Shown in pieces: positions 18,108 to 25,941 of a stretch of 64,000 nt of DNA. The stretch covers positions 1 to 64,000 of the forward strand of contig JAENYO010000002.1 in NCBI GenBank assembly GCA_016841745.1. Direction: 5' to 3'. Position 1 is the first letter of the stretch, and every line of letters begins with the position of its first letter. Source of the DNA: Acetomicrobium hydrogeniformans (GTDB lineage: Bacteria; Synergistota; Synergistia; Synergistales; JAFGMB01). The position numbers and the translations under genes were made by a program. Under the pieces are notes generated by a model. The model was given only the letters and a program-made list of their open reading frames with translations. It was not told the DNA's origin and did not search any database.

Positions 18108-18160
18108 GTTCGCTACACCCTGGAACCGTATATTCTATACGGTTCCAGGGTGTAGCGAAC
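18108..18160. repeat. Perfect 25-bp inverted repeat between convergent genes
   Basis: Arms 18108-18132 (starting GTTCGCTACACCCTGG) and 18136-18160 are exact reverse complements around a 3-nt loop. It lies 40 bp after the lyase stop and 8 bp before the end of the convergent PLP-enzyme gene. There is no U-tract on either strand, so it is not a standard terminator, although it would form a very stable hairpin in both transcripts. Confidence 0.85.
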
Positions 18161-18168
18161 GATCGTTT

Positions 18169-19572
18169 TCAGGAAGTCCCTGGTAACAAAGCATTTTTCC
18201 TATCTCTGCGTATCTCAAGAATCTCGTTATCAATCTCTGCGCATTTTGCTTGTTCCTTTTTCCACCAACCGGGGTCTTTCTGGGCTTCCAACCCGGCGTC
18301 ATCCATTCCGCATTCCTTTACCCAGTATGAGCGCTTGATTTCAAACCACCTCTGGCGGTTGAAACTGGTACCTTCCTGGATATGATTGGTTCCCTGGTTC
18401 TGGAAGATCTTTTCAAAAATCTTTGCTGCCTTGTTCATGGTCATTCTGCCTTCCCTTTCCTCCATTTCTTTCATGACCGAATGGTAGCGGTCTATGGAAT
18501 CGGTGCATATTGTCACTATGTTCGTTCCTTTGGGGAGTTTATAATGTTTTGCGGTCCTTATGGCTCCCAGGAGGTTGCAGACACCCGATATACCGAAGTT
18601 CTGGGCCATTTTTTCGACCTCTTCCATGGATATATTCTCTTCCCGGGTCATGTATCTTCTCCCAACAGGATCAGTAAGGAGCCTCAGTCCCTTTTTGCAG
18701 TCCTTGTCATCCATGCATATGACAGCATCCATGTTATGAACGTTGTGGATCCAGGTGACAATACCATCCCCGATGCCCTGTATGTCATGGTCTCCACTGC
18801 CATTGCTGTAAAGGGTAGGGCATTGGAAAGGTTCGAGGGCTACGATCCGGTTTTCAGAAAAGGTTTGTTTCACCCTGTCTCCCGCCGCAATGGTTCCTCC
18901 GGAACCAACGGCCGAGATGAAGGCTTCACAGCGGCCATTCCCGATACCTTGGGATTGAAGGTATTCCATGAGTTCCACGATGGTATTGCCTGTAACGGTG
19001 TAATGAAAGCGGTAGTTGGCCATGGAGATAAATTGGTTCATCACCGTCATTCCAGGTTGGGAACCCACTTTTTTTGCCTCTTTGAACATTCCGGCGAGGC
19101 CTGAAGCCTTTATGTATCTTCCTCCATAACTGGTAATGCGGTCAAAACGTTCCCTGCTCACTGAAGAGGGGAGGATCACCAGAGGATCGTATCCCATTCT
19201 CACTGCCACCCAGGCGCCGCCAATGCCGAAGTTACCGGTTGACGGATAGACAAGGGTATCCCTTGAAGGATGTATGGTACCTTCCAGCTGTTTTTCCATT
19301 GTAACTGAGTATGTGGAACCCACCTTGTGGGATCCGGTGGGAAAGTTTTTTCCCAATAGAACTATGATGTTGGCATCCACTCCCGTTATCTGAGGGGGGA
19401 TGATCATGAAATAAGGGATATTGTCGCCATCTTTCCAGGTTATGTTGAAAAGGGCCTCCGGGATAAGGCTGTCCCTCTCTTTTATCGTCTTTTTTCGAAG
19501 GGCAGGATCCATCTTTTCGGGATGGAGCATTTCTTCATAAGTTGGTCCGAGGACCATTTGTGTATAAGACAT
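18169..19572 (-). CDS. PLP-dependent fold-type II enzyme, cysteine synthase/CBS-like
   Basis: 467 aa. The PLP lysine is Lys83 in PTGSHKVGSTYS; PSTGNFGIGGAW is the phosphate/substrate loop and SAVGSGGTIAAGDRVK the PLP phosphate-binding loop, all as in cysteine synthase-like enzymes. The protein is about 130 residues longer than CysK, with an extra C-terminal helical region (about 370-467) that is not a CBS pair. Its own transcript starts with a cysteine-rich leader peptide (19725-19856), which strongly suggests that it makes or uses cysteine. It is not TrpB: the TrpB signatures are absent. AAAGGAG precedes the start. Confidence 0.8.
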   Translation of the reverse strand: MSYTQMVLGPTYEEMLHPEKMDPALRKKTIKERDSLIPEALFNITWKDGDNIPYFMIIPPQITGVDANIIVLLGKNFPTGSHKVGSTYSVTMEKQLEGTIHPSRDTLVYPSTGNFGIGGAWVAVRMGYDPLVILPSSVSRERFDRITSYGGRYIKASGLAGMFKEAKKVGSQPGMTVMNQFISMANYRFHYTVTGNTIVELMEYLQSQGIGNGRCEAFISAVGSGGTIAAGDRVKQTFSENRIVALEPFQCPTLYSNGSGDHDIQGIGDGIVTWIHNVHNMDAVICMDDKDCKKGLRLLTDPVGRRYMTREENISMEEVEKMAQNFGISGVCNLLGAIRTAKHYKLPKGTNIVTICTDSIDRYHSVMKEMEEREGRMTMNKAAKIFEKIFQNQGTNHIQEGTSFNRQRWFEIKRSYWVKECGMDDAGLEAQKDPGWWKKEQAKCAEIDNEILEIRRDRKNALLPGTS

Positions 19573-19601
19573 GATATTTCTCCTTTCTTTTCATAACAGG
19601 C

Positions 19602-19629
19602 ATAAAAGGGTTGCCGTCATGAGGCAACC
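19602..19629 (-). terminator. Candidate attenuator hairpin before the PLP-enzyme gene
   Basis: On the transcribed strand GGUUGCC (19629-19623) pairs with GGCAACC (19615-19609) around UCAUGAC, followed by CUUUUAU. The U-tract is short. The 5' arm can alternatively pair with GGUAACC (19760-19754) inside the upstream leader peptide gene, giving a candidate antiterminator. Confidence 0.6.
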
Positions 19630-19724
19630 GGTATTTGGATAGCACCAGTTACAAGCTCCGTGATAGAACGAAGCTTCTGTAAATAGCAGTTGGAATAATT
19701 AATTGGGGTTTTACGCCGATGGGA

Positions 19725-19856
19725 TCAGAAAGAAAGGGTGTTCACACAAGAAGGGTTACCAACGGCGATGCCGATACATCGACAGGATATGGTTGTCTCG
19801 CGACAACAACAGGATGTGAAATTCCTTTTTCTTGTGGTTTTTTTGATATCCCTCAT
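19725..19856 (-). CDS. Cysteine-rich leader peptide (putative Cys attenuator)
   Basis: A 43-codon frame begins 25 nt after the expected transcription start, with the strong site GAGGAGGTGG 4-5 nt before ATG. It encodes MRDIKKTTRKRNFTS-CCC-RETTISCRC and further to IGIAVGNPSCVNTLSF: six Cys, three of them consecutive (codons 16-18, all TGT). The TGT run is embedded in a GTTGTC-GCGA-GACAAC hairpin. Runs of Cys codons in a short leader before a cysteine-synthase-like gene follow the logic of amino-acid attenuators: stalling at Cys codons when Cys-tRNA is short would let the downstream antiterminator form. The function is inferred, not known. Confidence 0.75.
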   Translation of the reverse strand: MRDIKKTTRKRNFTSCCCRETTISCRCIGIAVGNPSCVNTLSF

Positions 19857-19888
19857 TGGTCCACCTCCTCTAGTAGTTTAATAATTTA

Positions 19889-19916
19889 ATTATATATATT
19901 TATTTAAAAATGGCAA
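19889..19916 (-). promoter_or_regulatory. Promoter of the Cys leader / PLP-enzyme transcript
   Basis: On the minus strand TTGCCA (19916-19911), a 16-bp A+T-rich spacer and TATAAT (19894-19889). Transcription would start near 19882, leaving about 25 nt before the leader peptide start codon. Confidence 0.7.
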
Positions 19917-20166
19917 GCTATTAATTCCAGGTCTTTGGATGGATCATAAATCGACTGGCTGAAAAATAAAATTAACCATGTTTCTCCAGGGTGAAACGAT
20001 TTTGGATTTTAGAATTTGGATTTTCGATTACACCTATAGAAAACCTCTGCGGTTAGCTTGAGGTTTGAGGTTTTTGGGTTTATACCAAAAAAAGGTTTCC
20101 TCAGAGCTTTTCCTCCGTGTTCACAGTGGTGAGCCGATTTTAGAATTTGGATTAGGCCCCAGATCC
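19917..20166. other. Gap with degenerate repeat text
   Basis: No gene. GGATTTTAGAATTTGGATTT near 20001 and again near 20133, together with CCTCTGCGGTTAG and CCTCCGTGTTCACAG, resemble widely dispersed intergenic repeat text; related text is at 14640-14840 and 20990. No coding or hairpin feature is clear. Confidence 0.4.
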
Positions 20167-20874
20167 TTAATCGATCACTATCTCCTTCTTATCAACACTT
20201 AATACGGCGTTTTCACAGCTCCCGCCCAGGTTAGTCTGAACTCTCTCCACAAGGTCTTTAACTGCCTTTTCGAATTCTTCAAACCTGGTTTCATCCACAA
20301 GCTCAATGCACAGAAAGGCATTTTTTGTGTTCTCTGTGAGGATGGTCCTGGTGGCTTCACGCCAGTTCCAGCATCGACAGATGGCACCCTCGTCATCTTT
20401 GTATATCACTTCTCCTTCATAGGGTGGAGCACTCTCATCACTTCCAAGGGGCACAAATTCCTCGTCTCCTCTAGCGGTGGTGAGTTTGATATCTCCGACG
20501 AACGTGTCCATATCCTCGCCGCCGCAGGGGAGGGCATATTTCAGTGAAATGGAGTTGTAAATGTCCACCAGGGGATTTATGGTTCCAATGTGATTTCCCT
20601 TCTGAACCCTTTTGAGGAGGGCTTCGATAGATGACCTGGCGCCTTTCTTTGTCTTGAACTTCTGAAAGGCTTCCCTCCAGACCCTGATAGCCGTGTTATT
20701 GCTTAATTCCTGTTCCTGAATGTGTTTCAAAGCTTCCTGTTCTGCTTCCAGTATCATATTTTCAAATCTTTCCTTGTCCTTCAGTGAATTATCTATCCCC
20801 TTACAGGCAACTATCCCGATCTTTGATCCAGGAAAGATCTCCCAGAATTTATCTTCAACCACAAATTTCTTCAT
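20167..20874 (-). CDS. B3/B4 tRNA-binding domain protein
   Basis: 235 aa. Central residues (INPLVDIYNSISLKYALPCGG, then DTFVGDIKLTTARGDEEFVPLG and ICRCWNWREATRTILTENTK) fit the B3/B4 domain of phenylalanyl-tRNA synthetase beta found as a free-standing protein (COG3382). In the synthetase this domain edits or binds; the role of stand-alone copies is unclear, with tRNA or amino-acid proofreading a plausible guess. The start at 20874 (MKKFVVEDKF) follows GGAGGAATTC. A start-less remnant of its 5' end is at 28312-28390. Confidence 0.82.
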   Translation of the reverse strand: MKKFVVEDKFWEIFPGSKIGIVACKGIDNSLKDKERFENMILEAEQEALKHIQEQELSNNTAIRVWREAFQKFKTKKGARSSIEALLKRVQKGNHIGTINPLVDIYNSISLKYALPCGGEDMDTFVGDIKLTTARGDEEFVPLGSDESAPPYEGEVIYKDDEGAICRCWNWREATRTILTENTKNAFLCIELVDETRFEEFEKAVKDLVERVQTNLGGSCENAVLSVDKKEIVID

Positions 20875-21088
20875 CAGAATTCCTCCACACAATTGGTTTC
20901 AGGTGGTGAATTATAGCATTTTTCACACTATGGCATGTCAATGTGCCAGGTTTGTTTCAAATTCAAAGGGTTTCCTTCCACAGTGAACTGTGTTTTTGCG
21001 TTTCTCTGTATTTCTAATGTGGAAGTTGATAATTAATTGATCTTTTTACATTTTACACGTTAATTTAGTTAGTCAATTGAAATTTTAC

Positions 21089-21117
21089 TTGACTATGTAG
21101 AGGTGTCAGTTTAAAAT
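21089..21117 (+). promoter_or_regulatory. Promoter of the orphan dctP gene
   Basis: TTGACT (21089-21094), 17-bp spacer, TAAAAT (21112-21117). The paralogous gene has the same arrangement at 28609-28637, including the preceding TTTTAC. Confidence 0.75.
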
Positions 21118-21290
21118 GCTATGCAAACATTCTGAATTGAAATAATATTGTACAAAGTGGATTAAACAACCAGGCAGATTAATAAAGCCCTCCAGATTTT
21201 AGAAGCTCCATCAAGGTAACTTGCTGTTCAGAATAAATTACCAGTATTGGGAAATATCACCTTTAGATCATCGTTACGTCATAAAAGATT

Positions 21291-21308
21291 TACCCAACGA
21301 ATTGGGTA
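21291..21308 (+). ncRNA. Conserved leader hairpin, dctP copy A
   Basis: TACCCAA and TTGGGTA (7-bp stem, CGAA loop), followed by a conserved GCGGAAAAC. The same position in the other dctP leader holds CCCCAT-AACA-ATGGGG followed by GCGGAAAAC, so stem bases changed together while pairing was kept. A cis-acting leader element is likely; its role is unknown. Confidence 0.55.
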
Positions 21309-21366
21309 GTGTATGCGGAAAACTGGTATTTAGGAGATGCTTTAATATTCTGAGGGAGGTGTTTCG

Positions 21367-22431
21367 ATGAAACACAGAAGTTTGTTCGTATTTGGAATAG
21401 TATTAGCAGTGACTTTAGGCATTCTGGTCGCTGGCTGCACATCACCTGCCATGGCTAAGGATGAGGTTTTCAAGTGGAAATTCCAGAGCCATCACACCCC
21501 TGGATCCCTTGCAGTTGAATCCGTCATCAATCCCTTTATCGAAAGGGTAGACAAGATGTCAGGCGGCAGGCTGAAAATAAGTTTGCATTATGCCGGGGAG
21601 CTCGTGAATTATTCAGAAGTAGATAAAGCCCTCCAGGCAAACATGATCCAGATAGCCAATACCAGTTCATTGTTCTTCAGAGGTGCTATCCCCATGGGTT
21701 GGGTATCGGCACCGAATATGCCCCCCTTCGTTACCCGAACCAATGATGAGTTCAACGAACTGTTCCATCATAGGGGAATTGATAAACTGGTAGGAGAGGC
21801 CCTGGATGAGCGAGGTATCAAGTTCCTTGGCAGCCATAGCGTGGGTAACACCTACTTCTGGAGCAAAAAACCGATAAGGTCTCTTGAGGATCTGAAAGGA
21901 TTCAAGGTGAGGTTCTTCGGATCCATGTCGGACACCATGGAACATTTCGGGGCTACTCCGGTCATGCTTCCACACCCGGAGACCTATATGGCTATCGCCA
22001 CGGGCACCCTTGATGGCAGCGGCACCGCCTGGTGGCTGTATCGGGACCTCAAGCAATATGAGGTTTGCCCATATTTTATCGGTCCTGCAATGCAGGTACC
22101 TCAGGGAATGGAACTCTGGGCCTCCAAGAAGGCCTTTGATGCCCTTCCTGAAGATCTCCAGGCAGTCGTTGAGACAGCAGCCAGCGCTTTTAATACGGAT
22201 TTTATGGACGCTGTGACCATGCAGGAACGTGAGATGTTCAACAAGTCCTTCAAAGAGTGGGGAACCACTTACATCGAATTCAGTGATGAGGACGTGGAAA
22301 GGATAGCCAAAGAGTTCTCCCTTCCCTATCTGGACAAGATCGCTGCTGAACAGGGATCGAAGGATGAAAGAGTTGTCAAGGCCGTTGAGATCATCAAGCA
22401 GTTCATGAAGGACTACGGATACGTAGATTAA
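21367..22431 (+). CDS. TRAP transporter binding lipoprotein, DctP family (orphan copy A)
   Basis: 354 aa. Signal peptide with a lipobox ILVAGC (Cys28 as lipid anchor), then a DctP domain: FIERVDKMSGGRLKISLHYAG, GFKVRFFGSMSD with the ligand Arg, and MAIATGTLDGSG. The motif YRDLKQYEVCPYF replaces the more common ENP motif, placing it in a distinct DctP branch. Nearly identical to the protein at 28891-29958, differing at scattered residues. Unlike that copy it has no DctQ or DctM gene and is followed by a terminator. It may share the permease encoded at 30068-31936. Confidence 0.92.
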   Translation: MKHRSLFVFGIVLAVTLGILVAGCTSPAMAKDEVFKWKFQSHHTPGSLAVESVINPFIERVDKMSGGRLKISLHYAGELVNYSEVDKALQANMIQIANTSSLFFRGAIPMGWVSAPNMPPFVTRTNDEFNELFHHRGIDKLVGEALDERGIKFLGSHSVGNTYFWSKKPIRSLEDLKGFKVRFFGSMSDTMEHFGATPVMLPHPETYMAIATGTLDGSGTAWWLYRDLKQYEVCPYFIGPAMQVPQGMELWASKKAFDALPEDLQAVVETAASAFNTDFMDAVTMQEREMFNKSFKEWGTTYIEFSDEDVERIAKEFSLPYLDKIAAEQGSKDERVVKAVEIIKQFMKDYGYVD

Positions 22432-22444
22432 AGTAAAGATCAAT

Positions 22445-22483
22445 GAAAAACCCCCCTTCTCATACCAGTGGAGGGGGTTTTTC
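22445..22483 (+). terminator. Terminator after orphan dctP
   Basis: GAAAAACCCCC pairs with GGGGGTTTTTC (11 bp) and is followed by TTTATAG on the plus strand. Confidence 0.85.
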
Positions 22484-22715
22484 TTTATAGGTTTTTCAGC
22501 TCTATGTTGGAGGCGGGGGGATGCAACTTGGACTTACCAGTTCCGCCGTTACTACTGTTAATTCTTTCCTGCTTATCCTGAAACGACAATAAAATTTATC
22601 ATATATTTGCTGGAGTGTTATCTTTGTAGTTCTGAGTCTCTGTTTTAGATTTAGATTAACTCCACGATTTATTGCATTTCAGCTTTTCTCAAGTAATGAA
22701 AGGATCCCTGAAAGT

Positions 22716-22973
22716 TCAATAGCTGGAATGCAGGATATCTATGGTGAGGTACATAATATAGCATTTGCCGACCCGGCGCAGATATGTTTCATCTGTGGCA
22801 AAATGGGACAGAAGAGTGCTGGAAAGGTATGCGAAGGCCATCATGACCAGGAAAAAACCTGTTGTGATACCTGGCAGATAGTTAAAGGTTTTCCTGTATC
22901 CGTAAAGAATGCCCATTGATGCGTTTGAGATATTGTTAAGAGGTGCGTTATATAGAATAGTCAATCGAAGCAA
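22716..22973 (-). pseudogene. LysE-family exporter, fragment truncated at both ends
   Basis: The frame encodes 85 aa, of which NNISNASMGILYGYRKTFNY through LRRVGKCYIMYLTIDIL matches the first third of LysE/RhtB exporters (usually about 200 aa). The family motif TPGPNN appears as NAPLNN, consistent with decay, and the N-terminal helix before it is missing. The frame ends just after the second helix region, and no continuation is visible downstream. Its lost 5' end abuts the equally 5'-truncated regulator on the other strand. Confidence 0.7.
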
Positions 22974-23506
22974 TTGTAAACAATCTTCGGAGTATCCGGG
23001 AAAAGCGGAACCTAAGCCTTGATAAGCTTTCAGAACTTACCGGCGTAAGTAAAAGCATGTTGAGACAGATCGAAACCGGGAAATCAAGTCCAACCATAGC
23101 CATCATCTGGAAAATTGCAAATGGTCTGCATGTTTCCTTTACAGCTTTGCTTAGGGAACCTCTGATTCATAACGAGATCAGATCTTTTCGAGGAGAGAAA
23201 CCCCTTACTGCGGAATCCGGGCATTACCGCCTTTTTCCACTTATTTCCTTTGATCCCCAAAAATCCTTTGAAACCTATTATGTTGAAATTGATCCGGGAA
23301 CGGTTTTTTCGGGTGAACCCCACGAAGGAAATGTCTATGAATATGTATTTGTTACGAAAGGTAAACTCCTGGTATCTGTAAATGGAAAGGATTATGAGAT
23401 CTGCGAAGAGGAATTTCTTCAGTTCCAGGCCAACTGTCCCCATGAATACAAGTGTATAAGCAAGAACATGGCCTCAGCCATAATGCAGATCAGCTATCTT
23501 GCATGA
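22961..23506 (+). pseudogene. XRE-cupin transcriptional regulator, 5'-truncated
   Basis: The open frame encodes an HTH (VNNLRSIREKRNLSLDKL, then SELTGVSKSMLRQIETGK) and a C-terminal cupin sensor (about residues 100-180). The frame is open from a stop at 22958, but no ATG, GTG or TTG precedes the HTH; the first ATG (23057) lies inside the recognition helix and would remove half of the DNA-binding domain. This points to loss of the original start. XRE-cupin regulators are often divergent from LysE exporters, as here. Either broken or started from a non-standard codon. Confidence 0.65.
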
Positions 23507-23659
23507 TGCCAGGCTGAAATGTATTACATCATGCATTTCAACTGAGCGCTGAAAGTCTGACATGCCCTGAGTTATTTCACGATTTATGACGGAAAACCTG
23601 CGGTAAAACAGGTTTTCATGCTTTCCGAGGTTACGGGTTCTTCAGATTGTCCTCTGTTT

Positions 23660-24316
23660 CTATCTCGGCTCCATCCTTAGAATATTTAGTTCTCCTTCCC
23701 GGATCTTGTTCACTGCCTGCCTCATAAGTTCCGGGTCTTTTTTACCAGGTTCCGATTCCAGGCAACTGTTCAGATCCACTGCCGAAGGTCTGCATATACG
23801 AATAGCTTCGGCCACGTTATCCGGCCCCAGACCACCAGCTAGAATAAAAGTTTTTATTCCGGCAACCTGTTTTACCAGGGACCAGTCAAAGCTCTTTCCC
23901 GTTCCCCCGGAGCTTTTCCCGACCCGGGTGTCGTAAAGGAAATAGTCAGCCCCCTGATAATTCTGTATTTCTTGAAGATCCTGTTCCGAACTTATACCGA
24001 AGGCCTTGATGGTCTTTATCGGAAGACCCTTCAGCATCATGGGGTCTTCCTTTCCGTGGAACTGTATATGGGTGAAAAGACCGCTGGAGACTACCCCTGC
24101 CAGTTTCTCGGCAGGGGGATTAACCAACACTGCCACTGCGGAGACGAAGGGCGGAAGCCCCTCTGTAAGCTTAGCCACATCTTCAAGGGAAACCCGGCGC
24201 GGACTTTCTGCCAGGATAAATCCCAGCCCGTCCACCCCGAGTTCAACTGCTTTCAACACGTCTTTCCTGCGGGTCATGCCGCAGATCTTTATCCGTGTCA
24301 TTCGGTACCGGGTCAC
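23660..24316 (-). CDS. trpF: Phosphoribosylanthranilate isomerase
   Basis: 218 aa TIM barrel. RIKICGMTR at the N-terminus has the catalytic Cys, LGFILAESPRRV and QFHG are family motifs, DTRVG holds the catalytic Asp, and LAGGLGPDNV the phosphate loop. It converts N-(5-phosphoribosyl)anthranilate to CdRP, the third step of tryptophan synthesis. GTG start at 24316 overlaps the trpD stop by 4 bp (GTGA) and follows GGAGGAGGG. Last gene of the operon; trpC, trpB and trpA do not follow. Confidence 0.95.
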   Translation of the reverse strand: MTRYRMTRIKICGMTRRKDVLKAVELGVDGLGFILAESPRRVSLEDVAKLTEGLPPFVSAVAVLVNPPAEKLAGVVSSGLFTHIQFHGKEDPMMLKGLPIKTIKAFGISSEQDLQEIQNYQGADYFLYDTRVGKSSGGTGKSFDWSLVKQVAGIKTFILAGGLGPDNVAEAIRICRPSAVDLNSCLESEPGKKDPELMRQAVNKIREGELNILRMEPR

Positions 24317-25341
24317 GCGACACCCTCCTCCCGGGAACGGCCGAAGGCTGCTACTTCCCTGATTTTCGCCGCGGCAAGTCCTTTATCGATTATCTCTTCG
24401 GCCAATCGTGCTCCAGTCTTCAGGGAATCGACCCTTCCGGCAGTTACAAAGGATGCGGCAGCATTGAAGACCACCACATTCCTGCGTGGTCCCTTTTCTC
24501 CCTCAAAGATCCTTTCGATGATGCGGCAGTTTTCCTCCGCTGTGCCTCCTCTGGCATAACCGGTTTTGGCCAGGGGAAGCCCGGCTTCGTAAGGAGAAAT
24601 TTCCAGATCTTTCACAACCCCATCTTTCAGGAAGCTTACCCTGTTGGGTCCGCTCAGGGAAAGTTCGTCCATTCCCCCATGTCCATGGACCACAAGTGCA
24701 CGTTTAAGGCCCAGCTTTCCCAGAACCTCTGCCATAGGCCGGACAAGTTCGGGAGAGAATACTCCCATAAGCTGATGATCCGGACGTGCGGGATTTGTCA
24801 GGGGGCCCAGTATGTTGAATATGGTCCGCAGGCCCAGGGCTTTTCGCACGGGTGCAACATTTCTCATGGCTTTATGAAAATAAGGAGCGAAGATGAATCC
24901 GAACCCTGTCCTTTCAACACTTTCAGCCACATGGACAGGGTTTGAAAGGAGGGGAATACCCAGCGACTCCAGTACATCAGCACTGCCGCACTGGCTGGAT
25001 ACCGAGCGATTCCCGTGTTTGGCCACTTTCAGTCCGGCTGCAGCAACAACAAGAGCAGTCGCTGTTGAAATGTTGAAAGTCCCCGTGCCGTCACCCCCAG
25101 TTCCGACGATTTCCAGGAGAGGGCCATGTGCTATCTTTACTGGCAGGGCTTTTTCCCGCATCACCCGGGCGGCCGCGGCGATTTCCACCACGGTTTCGCC
25201 TTTGGCCCTGAGGCCTGTCAGAAATGACGCCATCTGGGCATCTGAAACCTTTCCCTCCATTATTACTTCCATAGCCCGATTCATCTCATGGGCCGTAAGG
25301 TCGGTGCGCATAAGAATCTTTTCCAGATATTCCCTGAGCAT
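24313..25341 (-). CDS. trpD: Anthranilate phosphoribosyltransferase
   Basis: 342 aa. GTGGDGTGTFNISTATALV is the PRPP-binding loop, KHGNRSVSSQCGSADVLE and RNVAPVRKALGLRTIFNILG are strongly conserved TrpD blocks. It joins PRPP to anthranilate. ATG at 25341 with GAGAGGAG upstream is preferred over an in-frame TTG at 25368. It starts 30 bp after trpG and overlaps trpF. Confidence 0.96.
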   Translation of the reverse strand: MLREYLEKILMRTDLTAHEMNRAMEVIMEGKVSDAQMASFLTGLRAKGETVVEIAAAARVMREKALPVKIAHGPLLEIVGTGGDGTGTFNISTATALVVAAAGLKVAKHGNRSVSSQCGSADVLESLGIPLLSNPVHVAESVERTGFGFIFAPYFHKAMRNVAPVRKALGLRTIFNILGPLTNPARPDHQLMGVFSPELVRPMAEVLGKLGLKRALVVHGHGGMDELSLSGPNRVSFLKDGVVKDLEISPYEAGLPLAKTGYARGGTAEENCRIIERIFEGEKGPRRNVVVFNAAASFVTAGRVDSLKTGARLAEEIIDKGLAAAKIREVAAFGRSREEGVA

Positions 25342-25371
25342 GTTCGTTTCAGCTCCTCTCTGACTCAAAAA

Positions 25372-25941
25372 TCATGCGATCTTCTGCATGTAAAAATTTC
25401 TCAGAAGTTCCATACCTGACTCCGTAAGGATGGATTCGGGATGAAACTGTACCCCGTAAAGAGGAAGGCTGCGGTGTTCCATGGCCATGATCGTCCCATC
25501 CTCCGTTCGGGCGGTAACCTCTAATACCTCCGGAAGGGATGATTCCTCTGCTACCAGAGAGTGGTACCTTGTGGCCCGGAAAGGCGCGGGAAGGCCTTTA
25601 AGAATCCCCTTACTCTCGTGATTGATTTCAGATACCTTTCCATGGAATGGTTCTGCTGCGCGGATAATCTTTCCACCCAGGACCTCGGCGATACTCTGGT
25701 GGCCCAGGCATACTCCCAGGATAGGTACACATTCCCTGAAGGCCAGGATCACTTCTTTCGATATGCCTGCTTCGGATGGTGTTCCCGGGCCTGGCGAGAT
25801 GACGATATGGCTTGGTTCCATAGCTCTTATCTCCGTCAGGGTGGCCTGGTCGTTACGTATCGTTATGACCTCGTCCAGTTCGGAAAGATACTGGACGAGG
25901 TTGTAGGTGAAAGAATCATAGTTGTCGATCATGAGAATCAT
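25372..25941 (-). CDS. trpG: Anthranilate synthase component II (glutamine amidotransferase)
   Basis: 189 aa class I amidotransferase: oxyanion loop SPGPGTP, nucleophile Cys in LGVCLGHQSI, and the His-Glu pair in VQFHPESI. It supplies ammonia to TrpE. It is a separate gene, not fused to TrpD. Its ATG overlaps the trpE stop (ATGA). Confidence 0.96.
   Translation of the reverse strand: MILMIDNYDSFTYNLVQYLSELDEVITIRNDQATLTEIRAMEPSHIVISPGPGTPSEAGISKEVILAFRECVPILGVCLGHQSIAEVLGGKIIRAAEPFHGKVSEINHESKGILKGLPAPFRATRYHSLVAEESSLPEVLEVTARTEDGTIMAMEHRSLPLYGVQFHPESILTESGMELLRNFYMQKIA

Larger units (their letters stand above)
20893..21366 (+). other. Promoter region and long leader of the orphan dctP gene
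   Basis: The gap holds a promoter (21089-21117), about 245 nt of untranslated leader and a hairpin (21291-21308). The last part is related to the leader of the second dctP copy at 28640-28890. No coding frame is apparent. Confidence 0.5.

Noticed and set aside
18169-19572. Assignment of the PLP enzyme as the missing TrpB
   Set aside because: The lysine and phosphate-loop motifs fit cysteine-synthase-like enzymes, and the gene has a Cys-rich rather than Trp-rich leader.
22445-22483. Treating the hairpin after the orphan dctP as a fourth dctP-dctQ intercistronic structure
   Set aside because: No dctQ follows, and it has a T-tail, so it is simply the gene's terminator.
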